From: Collinsella aerofaciens
GTDB lineage: Bacteria; Actinomycetota; Coriobacteriia; Coriobacteriales; Coriobacteriaceae
Assembly (NCBI RefSeq): GCF_902364355.1
Contig: NZ_CABJDK010000008.1
Span: forward strand, 50,159 to 114,158
DNA length: 64,000 nucleotides
Direction: 5' to 3'
Part shown: in pieces, positions 1 through 9,298 of the stretch
Numbering within the stretch: the first letter of the stretch is position 1
How the letters are laid out: each line of letters opens with the position of its first letter
Position numbers and translations under genes: made by a program
Notes under the pieces: model-generated
What the model was told of the DNA's origin: nothing
The model's database searches: none
What the model saw: the letters and a program-made list of their open reading frames with translations, nothing else

Positions 1-1629
1 TTCCTCCCCGACCAGTACCGTAAAATGCGCGAGATATCGCGCTGGCAGGATGACCCCAAGGGCGGTGCGGGCCGCTGGCTTTCGGAAGCCGAGCTTTTTT
101 ACCGCCAGGGCCTGCTGATGGCCGACTTTGAGGACGACTGTCCCTACAACGGCACCTTTAAGTCGTACTTTCCCACCTACAACGCCATGAGCGACCGGCA
201 GCTGCGCGGCTACTTTACCTGGCGTGCCCAAGTGCGCCGCGGAACCGTCGAGGAAACGTCTACGTCCTTTGCCTTTCTGTATCTCTATGAGCTGATTTGC
301 GGCATTGGCGTAGATAATCCACTCGATGGTTTTAACAAGATCAAGGCTTTTTGGGATGTCTATCGCGCCTTCGAGCCCGGCATCGACCGGTTTGCGCGCG
401 TGTGGCTGCAAGATTACGCCGTGTTCCACGGGCTCGACCCCAAGCTGCTTCGCGACTCTAAAACCGTCATATTCGATAACGCCCTTATCGAGCTGCGGCG
501 CGCGGCACGAGACCTTGTACCAGCACCGACGCCGTCTGACCCGGCACCCAAGCGTCGCAAAACCTCCGAGCCCACGCTCCCCCTTCCGCCCGATGAGGTG
601 CGCGAGGAGCGACTCATGGCCGCCATCAACGCCCTCTCCACGTACAACCTAAGTAACTCGCGGCTCGACCGCAGCCACCACCGCGATCTGTGCCACGTGG
701 CGTGCGCCGTGTATGTCCGCATGGCGCGCTACTATGACACGCACCGAAAGACCGGCATCGTGGCAAGTTTATTTGGGGAGGAGACGGCCATGCCCTACAC
801 CATGTTTGCCTCGGCCGTATTCTTTGCGCCCGAGCGCCACGAGGACTGCGAATACCGTCTGGACCCCATCCATATCTACCGTTGCCAAAACGGTTTTTGG
901 GAATGCATGCGGATTCACGGTAGCAGGCAAAAGAGCAGCAAGCTCGGTGAAATGATGCGCGCCTGCGACCAACGCCTGCGCCTGGCGCTGGACCCCGCCC
1001 ATCCCCTTAAGGAAGAAAAGGTCCCCAAATATCTGGCCAAGATTATCGATGACGAGATTGTGGCATGGCTTTCGTGGGACGCCGCACACCAGCCCGTCAA
1101 GATCGATATCGATTTGAGCCAGCTGGGGCACATTCGGAGCGCTGCCGCACAAACGCGCGAAGCGCTTTTGATCGACGAGGAACGCGAGGACGGCGCGTCC
1201 GCAGAAGCCGAGGCAGCGGACTCAGGGCAACCGGAAGCCGAGCCTGCGGCCGCCGCGACGGTCGAGGCGGTCGCGGCGGCCGCAGGGCAGGACGAGTCCG
1301 ACGAGCCGACCATATCCACCGAACAGTTTGGTGTCGTGGCACCGCTTCTCGCGCCGACGCCCGCGTTCGCAGCTGCTACGCCCGCTGACGCCACAAACGA
1401 ACTCGCGCCCGCCGCAGACGCCTATCTCCGCGCGCTGCTCGAGCACAACGCAGTACAGGCGGAATCGGCGGTAGTGCAATCGGAGCAGAGCGAGGACATG
1501 CTCGTCGATACCATCAACGAGGCGCTCTTTGACCTGGTGGGCGACACCGTAATTGAATTTAGCGCGGCAGGGCCGCAGATTATCGAGGACTACGAAGCAG
1601 ACGTGAGAGGATACCTAGACCATGAGTGA
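1..1629 (+). CDS. TerB N-terminal domain protein, first gene of a BREX-like cassette (5' partial)
   Basis: The frame is open from base 1 and reads as protein before the first ATG at 25, so the gene starts left of the window. The N-terminal part is a typical TerB_N domain (ADFEDD, then SYFPTYNAMSDRQLRGYFTW and LYLYELICG within about the first 115 residues). The middle fits TerB_C only loosely. From about residue 390 the chain is a long Ala/Glu-rich, probably disordered tail. TerB families come from tellurite-resistance and stress systems, but the biochemical role of TerB_N proteins is not settled. The stop overlaps the next start by 8 bases, so it is translationally coupled to the ATPase gene. 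Confidence 0.85.
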   Translation, partial: FLPDQYRKMREISRWQDDPKGGAGRWLSEAELFYRQGLLMADFEDDCPYNGTFKSYFPTYNAMSDRQLRGYFTWRAQVRRGTVEETSTSFAFLYLYELICGIGVDNPLDGFNKIKAFWDVYRAFEPGIDRFARVWLQDYAVFHGLDPKLLRDSKTVIFDNALIELRRAARDLVPAPTPSDPAPKRRKTSEPTLPLPPDEVREERLMAAINALSTYNLSNSRLDRSHHRDLCHVACAVYVRMARYYDTHRKTGIVASLFGEETAMPYTMFASAVFFAPERHEDCEYRLDPIHIYRCQNGFWECMRIHGSRQKSSKLGEMMRACDQRLRLALDPAHPLKEEKVPKYLAKIIDDEIVAWLSWDAAHQPVKIDIDLSQLGHIRSAAAQTREALLIDEEREDGASAEAEAADSGQPEAEPAAAATVEAVAAAAGQDESDEPTISTEQFGVVAPLLAPTPAFAAATPADATNELAPAADAYLRALLEHNAVQAESAVVQSEQSEDMLVDTINEALFDLVGDTVIEFSAAGPQIIEDYEADVRGYLDHE

Positions 1630-2926
1630 TACCGCATCCGCAGCACCTCGCGTGCCCAAGCGCGTCGCTGCCGTCATTCTCAACTCGCTCAAGGGCGGCG
1701 TGGTCCCGCGCATCGGCCTTCCTTACATCACCGTAGGGCGCGAGGTCGAGATCCGCGCCCTGCTCACCGATCTGAGTCTCATCGCCGACGGTGGCGCGAG
1801 CTTCCGCTTTCTGGTCGGTCGTTACGGCGCCGGCAAGAGCTTTTTGCTCCAGACTATCCGCACGCACGCCATGGGCGAGGGATTCGTCGTCGCTGATGCC
1901 GACCTGTCGCCCGAGCGCCGCCTGCAGGGCGGTCAGGGACAGGGTCTTGCCACCTACCGCGAGCTCATCCGCAATATATCGACCAAGACGCGCCCCGAGG
2001 GCGGTGCGCTCAACCTTATTCTGGATCGCTGGGTCGCCTCGTGTGCCGACGTCGACGAGTCGGTCGTCAATGCCCAACTGGCCCCGCTCGAGGAGATGGT
2101 CCACGGCTTCGACTTCACCCGCATGCTCCGCCGCTATCGCATGGCCGCATCCGGGGGCGACGAAGAGACCATGAGCCGCGTGACCAAATGGATTCGCGGC
2201 GAATACCGCACCAAGAGCGAGGCACGCGCCGAGCTGGGCTCCTCGACCATCATCAGCGATGACGACTGGTACGACTACGTCAAACTCATCGCGCGTTTTT
2301 TGGTTTGCAGTGGCTACAAGGGCATGCTGGTGCTCATCGACGAGCTCGTGAATCTGTATAAGATTCCCAATGCCATCACGCGCCAGTACAACTACGAGAA
2401 GATCCTGACCATGTACAACGACACACTTCAGGGCAAGGCGCAGTACCTGGGCATGATCATGGGCGGCACGCCAACCTCCATCGAAGACCGCCGCCGCGGC
2501 GTGTTCTCCTACGAGGCTCTGCGCAGCCGACTCGCTCAGGGTCGCTTTGCGCGCGAGGACCTTAAGGACATGCTCGCACCCATCATCCGCCTGCAGCCAC
2601 TCACCTACGAGGAGCTGCTGGTGCTCATCGAAAAACTCATGCAGATCCATGCCGGCTACTTTGGCTGGACGCCCACGCTTGCCGAGAACGACTTGGTGGA
2701 CTTCCTCAAGATCGAGTTCGGTCGCGTGGGAGCCGACACGCATCTGACGCCGCGTGAAGTCATTCGTGACTTTATCGAGCTGCTCGACATCCTATGCCAA
2801 AACCCCGACGCCAACGTGGCCGAGCTGCTGCAAAGCGCCGGCGGCGACGCGTTGGCGCCGGCAACCGCAACAGGCGACACCGATACCGCAGGCGGCGACC
2901 GTAACTTCGCCGAATTCACCATCTAA
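1622..2926 (+). CDS. BrxD-like ATP-binding protein (DUF2791 family)
   Basis: A 434-residue P-loop ATPase. Walker A is GRYGAGKS at residues 66-73 and Walker B is MLVLIDELVN at about 234-243. The N-terminal arrangement (GVVPRIGLPYITVGREVEI before the P-loop) is characteristic of DUF2791, the family called BrxD in type 2 BREX loci. It overlaps the TerB-N gene by 8 bases and is followed after 116 bases by a helicase, the order in which BrxD and BrxHI occur. No pglX, pglZ or methylase is visible, so this is a BREX-like subset rather than full BREX. It probably supplies ATP-driven loading or remodelling for the helicase; that role is inferred. Confidence 0.82.
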   Translation: MSDTASAAPRVPKRVAAVILNSLKGGVVPRIGLPYITVGREVEIRALLTDLSLIADGGASFRFLVGRYGAGKSFLLQTIRTHAMGEGFVVADADLSPERRLQGGQGQGLATYRELIRNISTKTRPEGGALNLILDRWVASCADVDESVVNAQLAPLEEMVHGFDFTRMLRRYRMAASGGDEETMSRVTKWIRGEYRTKSEARAELGSSTIISDDDWYDYVKLIARFLVCSGYKGMLVLIDELVNLYKIPNAITRQYNYEKILTMYNDTLQGKAQYLGMIMGGTPTSIEDRRRGVFSYEALRSRLAQGRFAREDLKDMLAPIIRLQPLTYEELLVLIEKLMQIHAGYFGWTPTLAENDLVDFLKIEFGRVGADTHLTPREVIRDFIELLDILCQNPDANVAELLQSAGGDALAPATATGDTDTAGGDRNFAEFTI

Positions 2927-2975
2927 CCTGCCAATAAGGGACAGGTTTATTTTGGCAGGTTTTATCTGGGCAAAC
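2927..2975. repeat. Dispersed palindromic repeat, CCAATAAGGGACAGG family, copy 1
   Basis: This element begins directly after the TAA stop of the BrxD-like gene. It contains CCTGCCAATAAGGGACAGG followed by TTTATTTTGGCAGG, so TGCCA and TGGCA can pair. About 45 bases are nearly identical to one arm of the larger palindrome at 47111-47223. No T-tract follows, so it is not a standard intrinsic terminator. Confidence 0.65.
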
Positions 2976-3042
2976 GTTGAGACTGTAATGCAGCAAGCCG
3001 TTGTCGGCAGCGTTGAGAAATTCGTTTTTGAGAGGAGGCCCC

Positions 3043-5487
3043 GTGAACGCCTTTGACCGCTACGCCCCGTTTATCCAAGACTTCATCTACTCCCACGATT
3101 GGGAGAGCCTGCGCTCCATCCAGGTTGCGGCGGCAGATGCCATCTTCAACACGCAAGACAATGTGCTCCTGACGGCATCCACGGCATCTGGAAAAACTGA
3201 GGCGGCCTTCTTTCCCATCCTGACCGAGTTTTGGGAGAACCCGCCCGCGAGCGTGGGCGCCCTCTACATTGGCCCCCTCAAAGCACTCATCAACGACCAG
3301 TTCGTTCGCCTCAACGACCTGTGCGAAGAAGCCGATATCCCTGTCTGGCACTGGCACGGCGATGTCTCGCAGTCGCACAAGGCCAAGCTCATCAAAAAAC
3401 CGAGCGGCATCTTGCAGATTACGCCCGAATCACTCGAGGCGCTCCTGATCCATAAGCACATGGCGATCCCGCGCATGTTTTGCGACCTGCGCTATGTGGT
3501 TATCGACGAAGTCCATTCGCTCATGCGCGGCGACCGCGGCGGGCAGACGCTCTGCCTTATCGAGCGTCTCTCACGCATGGCAGGCGTGCAGCCCCGACGC
3601 ATCGGCCTTTCTGCCACCATCGGCGACCCCGAGCGCACGGGCGCCTTTCTCTCGCAGGGAACGGGGCGCGACTGCGTTATCCCCCGCTTTGAGGAACCGC
3701 GCCGCGTGTGGCGCATCTCCATGGAGCACTTCTACAACTCGGGCCCCCAGGCTCAGCAACGAGGATTCGTAGGCACAGGTCCACAAGAAGCCGAGGTGCT
3801 TGCTTGCGAGCGTATTGAGACGGCGGCGCCCGCGGCGCTGCCCGCATCCGGACAAGACATGTGCCACAGCGGACAGCTTACACAGGAAGAACACCGTCAA
3901 CGTCGTGAGCAGGCGCGGGGCAAGGCCGCTCCCAAAGACCGTCGCACTTCCTCGGCCCCCGAGGGCGAAGTCGACATCCCACGAGCGACCGAGCAGGCGC
4001 TTCTCAACCCCACCGACACGGCGCCCGACAACGCCGACCCCGGCATGGGCTATATCTTTGAGCATACGCGCGGCCGCAAATGCCTGGTCTTTGCCAACTC
4101 GCGCGAGGAGGCAGAGGCCGTGTGCTCCATGCTGCGCAGCTACTGCGAGAGCCGGCACGAGCCCGACCGTTTTCTCATCCATCACGGCAATCTTTCGGCA
4201 TCGCTACGCGAGACGGCCGAGGAGCTCATGCGCGACGAGGAGCAGACGCAGACAACCGTCACCACCTCTACGTTGGAGCTCGGTATCGATATCGGCCGCC
4301 TGGAGCGCGCCTTCCAGATTGACGCGCCGTTTACCGTCAGCTCCTTTTTGCAGCGCATGGGGCGCACAGGCCGTCGCGATCTTCCGCCCGAGATGTGGTT
4401 TGTCATGCGCGAGGAAGAGCCCGAGCCGCGCACGATGATGCCCGAAACCATTCCCTGGAAGCTCCTGCAGGGTATCGCGCTCGTACAACTCTATCGCGAG
4501 GAAAAGTGGGTCGAGCCACCCGAGCTCGATCGTCTCCCCTACAGCCTGCTCTATCACCAGACTATGTCGACCCTCGCCAGCACCGGCGAGCTCACGCCGG
4601 CCGAACTTGCCCAGCGCGTGCTCACGCTCAGCTATTTCCACCGTGTCTCGGCAGACGATTACCGTGTGCTGCTACGTCACCTCATTAAGATCGACCATAT
4701 CCAGGTCACCGAAGGTGGCGGGCTCATCGTGGGTCTCGCGGGCGAGCGCATCATCAACAACTTTAAGTTCTACGCCGTGTTCCAGGAAAACGAGGAGTTT
4801 ACCGTCCGGAGCGAATCTGCTGAGCTGGGCACGATCGTTAATCCGCCCCCGCCCGGTGAGCGCATCGCCATCGCCGGACACTGCTGGATTGTCGAGGAAG
4901 TGGACTGGAAGCGCCACACTGTCTTTGCCACGCAGGTCAAGGGCCGGGTGCCGGCCTACTTTGGCGACTGCCCCGGCGACATTAACACGCATGTGCTCGA
5001 GCGCATGCGCCAAGCGCTCACTGAGCACGCAGTATATCCGTACCTTATGGGTAACGCACGGGCTCGCTTGGCGCAGGCTCGTCATACCGCCGAGATTTCG
5101 GGCGCGGGAACTAAGCCGCTCATCAACCTGGGTGGCGACACCTGGGTGCTCTTCCCCTGGTTGGGCAGCTACGCCTTCCTAGCACTCGAGCGCATGCTTA
5201 AAATCAAATGCGCCGCTGAGCTGGGCCTTCGCGGACTCGACCCGTCACGCCCGTACTTTATGCAGTTTAAGATGAAGGCCGACGAGGAGACGTTCTTTGA
5301 GGTGCTCGCCGCCGAGGCCGAGAAGGACTTCGATCCCATCGAGCTCGTCTATCCTGGCGAGGTGCCTTACTTTGACCGCTACGACGAGTTTGTTCCCGAA
5401 GAGCTCGTGCGCAAGGGCTTTGCCGAAGGCGTGCTCGACATAGAGGGCATGAAGCAGCGCGTTCACGGCTGGCGCGACCACGCCTAA
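3043..5487 (+). CDS. DEAD/DEAH-box helicase, BrxHI/Lhr-like
   Basis: An 814-residue superfamily 2 helicase. Motif I is TASTASGKTE (about 44-53), motif II is IDEVH (about 153-157), motif III is SATIGD (about 189-194), and the second RecA lobe has STLELGIDIG (about 409) and QRMGRTGRR (about 437). A polar linker of roughly 80 residues (about 250-330) separates the lobes. The GTG at 3043 was chosen because AGAGGAGG ends 4 bases upstream; the in-frame TTG at 3001 would put that site inside the gene. The long C-terminal part fits Lhr/BrxHI helicases. It is the third gene of the TerB-N/BrxD cassette and probably acts on nucleic acid during defence. Confidence 0.83.
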   Translation: MNAFDRYAPFIQDFIYSHDWESLRSIQVAAADAIFNTQDNVLLTASTASGKTEAAFFPILTEFWENPPASVGALYIGPLKALINDQFVRLNDLCEEADIPVWHWHGDVSQSHKAKLIKKPSGILQITPESLEALLIHKHMAIPRMFCDLRYVVIDEVHSLMRGDRGGQTLCLIERLSRMAGVQPRRIGLSATIGDPERTGAFLSQGTGRDCVIPRFEEPRRVWRISMEHFYNSGPQAQQRGFVGTGPQEAEVLACERIETAAPAALPASGQDMCHSGQLTQEEHRQRREQARGKAAPKDRRTSSAPEGEVDIPRATEQALLNPTDTAPDNADPGMGYIFEHTRGRKCLVFANSREEAEAVCSMLRSYCESRHEPDRFLIHHGNLSASLRETAEELMRDEEQTQTTVTTSTLELGIDIGRLERAFQIDAPFTVSSFLQRMGRTGRRDLPPEMWFVMREEEPEPRTMMPETIPWKLLQGIALVQLYREEKWVEPPELDRLPYSLLYHQTMSTLASTGELTPAELAQRVLTLSYFHRVSADDYRVLLRHLIKIDHIQVTEGGGLIVGLAGERIINNFKFYAVFQENEEFTVRSESAELGTIVNPPPPGERIAIAGHCWIVEEVDWKRHTVFATQVKGRVPAYFGDCPGDINTHVLERMRQALTEHAVYPYLMGNARARLAQARHTAEISGAGTKPLINLGGDTWVLFPWLGSYAFLALERMLKIKCAAELGLRGLDPSRPYFMQFKMKADEETFFEVLAAEAEKDFDPIELVYPGEVPYFDRYDEFVPEELVRKGFAEGVLDIEGMKQRVHGWRDHA

Positions 5488-5514
5488 GACCAGTCTTTTT
5501 TGGGACGGGGAGAC

Positions 5515-6393
5515 TTACTTGTCGTGAAGGACGGTGCCGAGGAAGTCGGTGTCGAAGGGCACGGCTTCGGCAAAGGCGTAGTCGCCGTCGCTGGCGATGA
5601 GCAGGTAGTTTTCCTCGCCGCTGAACTTCGCATCGCCACATGGGACCACCCAGGCGTGGACGAATACCTCGAGCGCCGTGGCAGCGCAGTCGCGAAGGAA
5701 CGTCACATCGCTCCCCTCGTTTGCGCTCACGATATTGGCCACGTAGATACCCCCGGGGTTCAGGCTGCCCCGCACCAGGCGCAGCGCCTCAACGGTCGCC
5801 AGCTCGCGCACGGGCTCGGCACCGCCAAAGCAATCGCTCACGACCACGTCGTAGCGACGATGGCCCACGCTCGTCACACCCAGATACGAGCGAGCCTCAG
5901 CGGTAATCACCCGCAGGCGATCGCCCACCGCGTGCTCCAGTTCATCCAGATAGAACCAACGGCGCGCCAAGCGCGTTATCTCTCCGTCATACTCGATGAC
6001 GTCCATGCGCAGGACCTTGTGCGACATCAGCGCAAACTTGGGATAGGCAAACCCGCCGCCACCTAGCATAAGCATACGGTTGATACCGTGACCATAAGCG
6101 TCGCGCATCACATCCTCGGCCTCAAACACGTCGTCAAACGCGCGATAGTACGCAAAGACGGGCTCCGCCCAGCGCTCGCCAACGTAGCTTGCGCTTTGGT
6201 AGACGCCGCCTTGCACCAACACACGAATCTCATCGCCGCCCTCATCGTGCACGCGTTTCACACGCGCCAACCCATTGCGAGTTCGCGCAACCTGCAGACA
6301 GGCAGCGCGAACAGCGACGGCAGCCGCACCAAGCGCCGCGGCTCCCAGGGCAACGCCGGCAACGACGCCAGCAGAAACACTCGGCTTGTTCAT
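5515..6393 (-). CDS. Spermidine synthase-like SAM-binding protein
   Basis: A 292-residue protein with an Ala-rich hydrophobic N-terminus (about residues 8-30) that may be a membrane anchor, then a Rossmann fold of the spermine/spermidine synthase superfamily. The MLMLGGGGFAYPK loop and DVIEYDGEI (acidic residue after strand 2) match the SpeE nucleotide site. VVSDCFGGAE lies where the catalytic Asp of true SpeE sits. Many such proteins are not polyamine synthases, and there is no speD or speA here, so the substrate is unknown. It starts immediately after the elp3 stop, so the two are co-transcribed. Confidence 0.75.
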   Translation of the reverse strand: MNKPSVSAGVVAGVALGAAALGAAAVAVRAACLQVARTRNGLARVKRVHDEGGDEIRVLVQGGVYQSASYVGERWAEPVFAYYRAFDDVFEAEDVMRDAYGHGINRMLMLGGGGFAYPKFALMSHKVLRMDVIEYDGEITRLARRWFYLDELEHAVGDRLRVITAEARSYLGVTSVGHRRYDVVVSDCFGGAEPVRELATVEALRLVRGSLNPGGIYVANIVSANEGSDVTFLRDCAATALEVFVHAWVVPCGDAKFSGEENYLLIASDGDYAFAEAVPFDTDFLGTVLHDK

Positions 6394-8301
6394 CTAGAGC
6401 TCCTTTTGCAGATAGAGTCCGCGGTCGTAAAAACCCAAATGGCGATAGTACTCGCGCGTACCGATCGCGCTAATCACGTTGATGTGCGTATACCCCGCGT
6501 CCCGAGCAATATGGCACGCACGCTCCACGAGCAGACGCCCCAGACCGTGATGCTGAGCCGCCTGACCTTGATCCCCCACGCGTGCCGCCATGCCATACAC
6601 GTGCACCTCGCGAATCATCGCCTCGTCCGGTGTCGTCGGCAACTCGTCCGCATGCGCGGCAACAAACGCGCGGTCGGGTAGCGACAGGCGCAAAAAGCCT
6701 GCGATCTTGCCCTGCGGCGTCACCCACTGCAAAAAGCGCTCACGCGTCACCGGCGTCTCGTACACCACCTCCTCGTCAAGGGTCAACTCATCCAGGTCGG
6801 CACCCGCGGTACTGATCTCGCGATAGCGGATCTCGCGCACCGTCGCGCCTTCTCCACGAGCCGCCAAGCGGTTCTCGACGAGCTGACGCAGGTTGGGCTT
6901 CTTGTTGCCCACCATAATGTCGTCGGAACTAAAGTCGCGAATCATGCGGCTGATACGACAGAACGCCGGCGTCACCACGATGTCGTCGGCCAGCACGTCG
7001 AGCAGCTCCTCCTCGGTATAGGGACGCCACTCGCCGCGCTCATAACAGCCCACCAGGCGCGAACCCTCGATGAGCGCGCACGGGTAAACCTTGACCTCGT
7101 CGGGCATAAAGGCCCCTTCGGTCATAAAGCGCTCGTAGTCGCGCTTGTCCACCTCGGGCGTAGCACCCAGCAAATTGAGCATAAAGTGCGCGTGGATCTT
7201 AAAGCCAAATAGGCGCGCAAGCGAAAACGCCCGCTCGATCTGTGCCACCGTAATACGGCGCTCGTTGATGTCGAGCAGGTGCTGGTCAAGGCTTTGGATG
7301 CCCATCTGAATCTTGGTGCAGCCCAGACGACGAATGAGCGTGAGCGCCTGTGGCGTCACGGCATCGGGGCGCGTCTCGATAACGAGTCCCACCACGCGAT
7401 GCTTCGCCGTCTCGTTGATGTGCTGCTGACGCTCAAGCTCCTCCATCGTTGCCGTCTGCCACTCGGTGACCTCGCCCCACGGCGTACCGGGGCCGTACAG
7501 ACGACGCACCGCACGGTTATAGCCTCCCACGGCAGCATCCACACGTCCCTGCTCGTCGGCAACATCTGCTGCAAGCTCAGCCTCGTCTGTCGCAATGCCG
7601 GCAACTCGATAGCGCTCGCGACGCTCTGTTACCACCGGCGGCAGGGCATCGGCGGGAGCGTCATCGAGCAGGCGCCCCGCCTCGGCACGGCTGATGCCCG
7701 GACGCGCCAACATGGGGTTGGCCGCCACGCCGGCGACGGCATCGTCATTGAGCGCACGGAAAAGTTCCGACATAAACCACGTCTGATACCCTTGCGGATA
7801 GTCGCTCCAGGTACCACCGAGCACGATGAGCTCTATCTTGTCGGTCGCATGCCCCATCTGCGAAAGCGCGGTCAGGCGAGCGCTCACTTGCAGATACGGG
7901 TCGAAGCAATTTTGCTCCGCACGGGCGCATGCCGGCTCGGCGTGCAGATAGCTCTTGGGCATGCGCAGGTCGTTGGGGCAAAACAGGCAATCGCCCGAGC
8001 ACGGCCAGGGCTTGGTGATGACGGTAATGGTCGCTACGCCCGAAGCCGTGCGGCGAGGCTTCATGCGTAGCACTTGCAGCAACTGCCGTTCCAGTTCGGC
8101 GTCGACATTCCACCCAGCCCAACGAGCCGGCTCATCACGTTTAACCCGCTGGTAGAACGGCAGCAGACGGCGCTTGGCCAGATCTCGTTTGTCGGCACCC
8201 TCACGGCGCGCCTCGGCATGTATCAGTTTGACGAGCGCCTTGTCGTCCACGGTCTCACCGCGACGCAGAGCCTCGAGTATGTTCAAAATAATCTGTTCCA
8301 T
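6394..8301 (-). CDS. elp3: tRNA uridine(34) 5-carboxymethylaminomethyl modification radical SAM/GNAT enzyme Elp3
   Basis: A 635-residue protein of the Elp3 family. It has an N-terminal tRNA-binding region, a radical SAM domain with iron-sulfur ligands Cys101, Cys105 and Cys108 (TKPWPCSGDCLFCPND), and a C-terminal acetyltransferase domain (QAAQHHGLGRLLVERA, then SAIGTREYYRHLGF). Elp3 uses acetyl-CoA and SAM to place a carboxymethyl group on U34 of tRNA. Length and domain order are complete. A strong hairpin lies just upstream (8317-8352), and the SpeE-like gene follows without a gap. The cytosolic location is inferred from the lack of signal or membrane segments. Confidence 0.92.
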   Translation of the reverse strand: MEQIILNILEALRRGETVDDKALVKLIHAEARREGADKRDLAKRRLLPFYQRVKRDEPARWAGWNVDAELERQLLQVLRMKPRRTASGVATITVITKPWPCSGDCLFCPNDLRMPKSYLHAEPACARAEQNCFDPYLQVSARLTALSQMGHATDKIELIVLGGTWSDYPQGYQTWFMSELFRALNDDAVAGVAANPMLARPGISRAEAGRLLDDAPADALPPVVTERRERYRVAGIATDEAELAADVADEQGRVDAAVGGYNRAVRRLYGPGTPWGEVTEWQTATMEELERQQHINETAKHRVVGLVIETRPDAVTPQALTLIRRLGCTKIQMGIQSLDQHLLDINERRITVAQIERAFSLARLFGFKIHAHFMLNLLGATPEVDKRDYERFMTEGAFMPDEVKVYPCALIEGSRLVGCYERGEWRPYTEEELLDVLADDIVVTPAFCRISRMIRDFSSDDIMVGNKKPNLRQLVENRLAARGEGATVREIRYREISTAGADLDELTLDEEVVYETPVTRERFLQWVTPQGKIAGFLRLSLPDRAFVAAHADELPTTPDEAMIREVHVYGMAARVGDQGQAAQHHGLGRLLVERACHIARDAGYTHINVISAIGTREYYRHLGFYDRGLYLQKEL

Positions 8302-8316
8302 GCCCCCATTGTAAAG

Positions 8317-8352
8317 GCAAAGGCGCCGGAGCCAGTCACGGCCCCGGCGCCT
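8317..8352 (-). terminator. Intrinsic terminator after the DUF4097 gene
   Basis: A GC-rich hairpin with arms AGGCGCCGG and CCGGCGCCT around a short loop. On the minus strand it is followed by TTTGCCTTT. It separates the DUF4097 gene from elp3. Confidence 0.6.
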
Positions 8353-8398
8353 CCATCAAAGAGCATGCCTATATGCACCGATCTCCGAAAACCGCATG

Positions 8399-9298
8399 TC
8401 ACTCCGGATCGAACGACATGTCGCCCGAACCGACCTTAAAACGATACGTGGCAGACTTATCACCGTTGTCGAATTCAAGATTCAATATGGTCTCGCCATC
8501 GTAGCCAAGCGGAAGGAAATCGCTCTCGAAGTCACCGCTGCCCACGGTGAGGCTCGCCTTAAAGCCCGTAGAGTTCGGAACCGTTATCTCCACATCGCCC
8601 GAGTCCACGCTTACGTCCATCGACTTCGCGGGGGCCTGGTAGAGCTCGAACGCCACATCGCCCGAACCGACCTCGGCATCCAAGGTGTCGGTTACGGTGC
8701 CCGCAAACTCAACGTCTCCCGAGTCCAACGTCAATTCGAAGTCGTGACATGCAATGTCCGCGACCGTCAGTTCTCCCGACCCCACCCTCGCCGTAATGCC
8801 GACCAGGTTATCCGCAACATCCCGCGGCAGCTCGATGGTGACCGAACGATCGATAGCGCGCTCGTCATCGCAGTCGAACTGGCTAATCGTGAGTGTAGAA
8901 CCCTTGACCTCGGCCAGATTCTGAGTGGCAGCATCGTAGGTAGCTACCCCCTTTGCAACACGACCGCTCTCGATGACACGCACCTGCCCGCCGGAAACGC
9001 ACTTGATCTCAACCTCACCCGATGTCACATCCAGGTCAAGGGACTGGAATGAGTCGGCATCAAACGTTTCGCTCGAAAGCTGCCGAGACTGAGCGGAATA
9101 GTTACCGCCATCCAAAGAATCGTCCCCGTCAACCACATCGTCCATACCGGACAAACCGGATGCAATATCGCCGAGATCCCACGGGCCATCAAAATGAATC
9201 AAAGTCCGCGAAATACCAAAGACAAGTCCGATGATGAGCACGAACGCTCCGATGCCAACGCCCAAGCGTACCTTGGATTCATGCGAAAGCTTCATCAT
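8399..9298 (-). CDS. Membrane-anchored DUF4097-type beta-repeat protein
   Basis: A 299-residue protein with one N-terminal membrane segment (about residues 11-33) and then an extracytoplasmic region built of repeated beta strands. The motif GSGD or DSGD recurs at regular spacing (SGEVEI, GSGELTV, DSGDVEF, GSGDVAF, DSGDVEI, GSGDFES, GSGDMSF), which is typical of DUF4097 repeats that fold as a beta-solenoid. Its start overlaps the stop of the upstream XRE gene by 4 bases (ATGA), so the two are coupled. A role in envelope sensing with that regulator is inferred from coupling only. The hairpin at 8317-8352 ends the unit. Confidence 0.8.
   Translation of the reverse strand: MMKLSHESKVRLGVGIGAFVLIIGLVFGISRTLIHFDGPWDLGDIASGLSGMDDVVDGDDSLDGGNYSAQSRQLSSETFDADSFQSLDLDVTSGEVEIKCVSGGQVRVIESGRVAKGVATYDAATQNLAEVKGSTLTISQFDCDDERAIDRSVTIELPRDVADNLVGITARVGSGELTVADIACHDFELTLDSGDVEFAGTVTDTLDAEVGSGDVAFELYQAPAKSMDVSVDSGDVEITVPNSTGFKASLTVGSGDFESDFLPLGYDGETILNLEFDNGDKSATYRFKVGSGDMSFDPE

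Noticed and set aside
1622..5487. Complete BREX phage-defence locus
   Set aside because: Only BrxD-like and BrxHI-like proteins are present. No PglX, PglZ, BrxC/PglY or methylase gene is in the window, so the full system cannot be claimed.
5515..6393. True spermidine synthase
   Set aside because: The N-terminus is a probable membrane anchor, no polyamine genes are adjacent and the active-site region is not canonical, so only the superfamily is stated.
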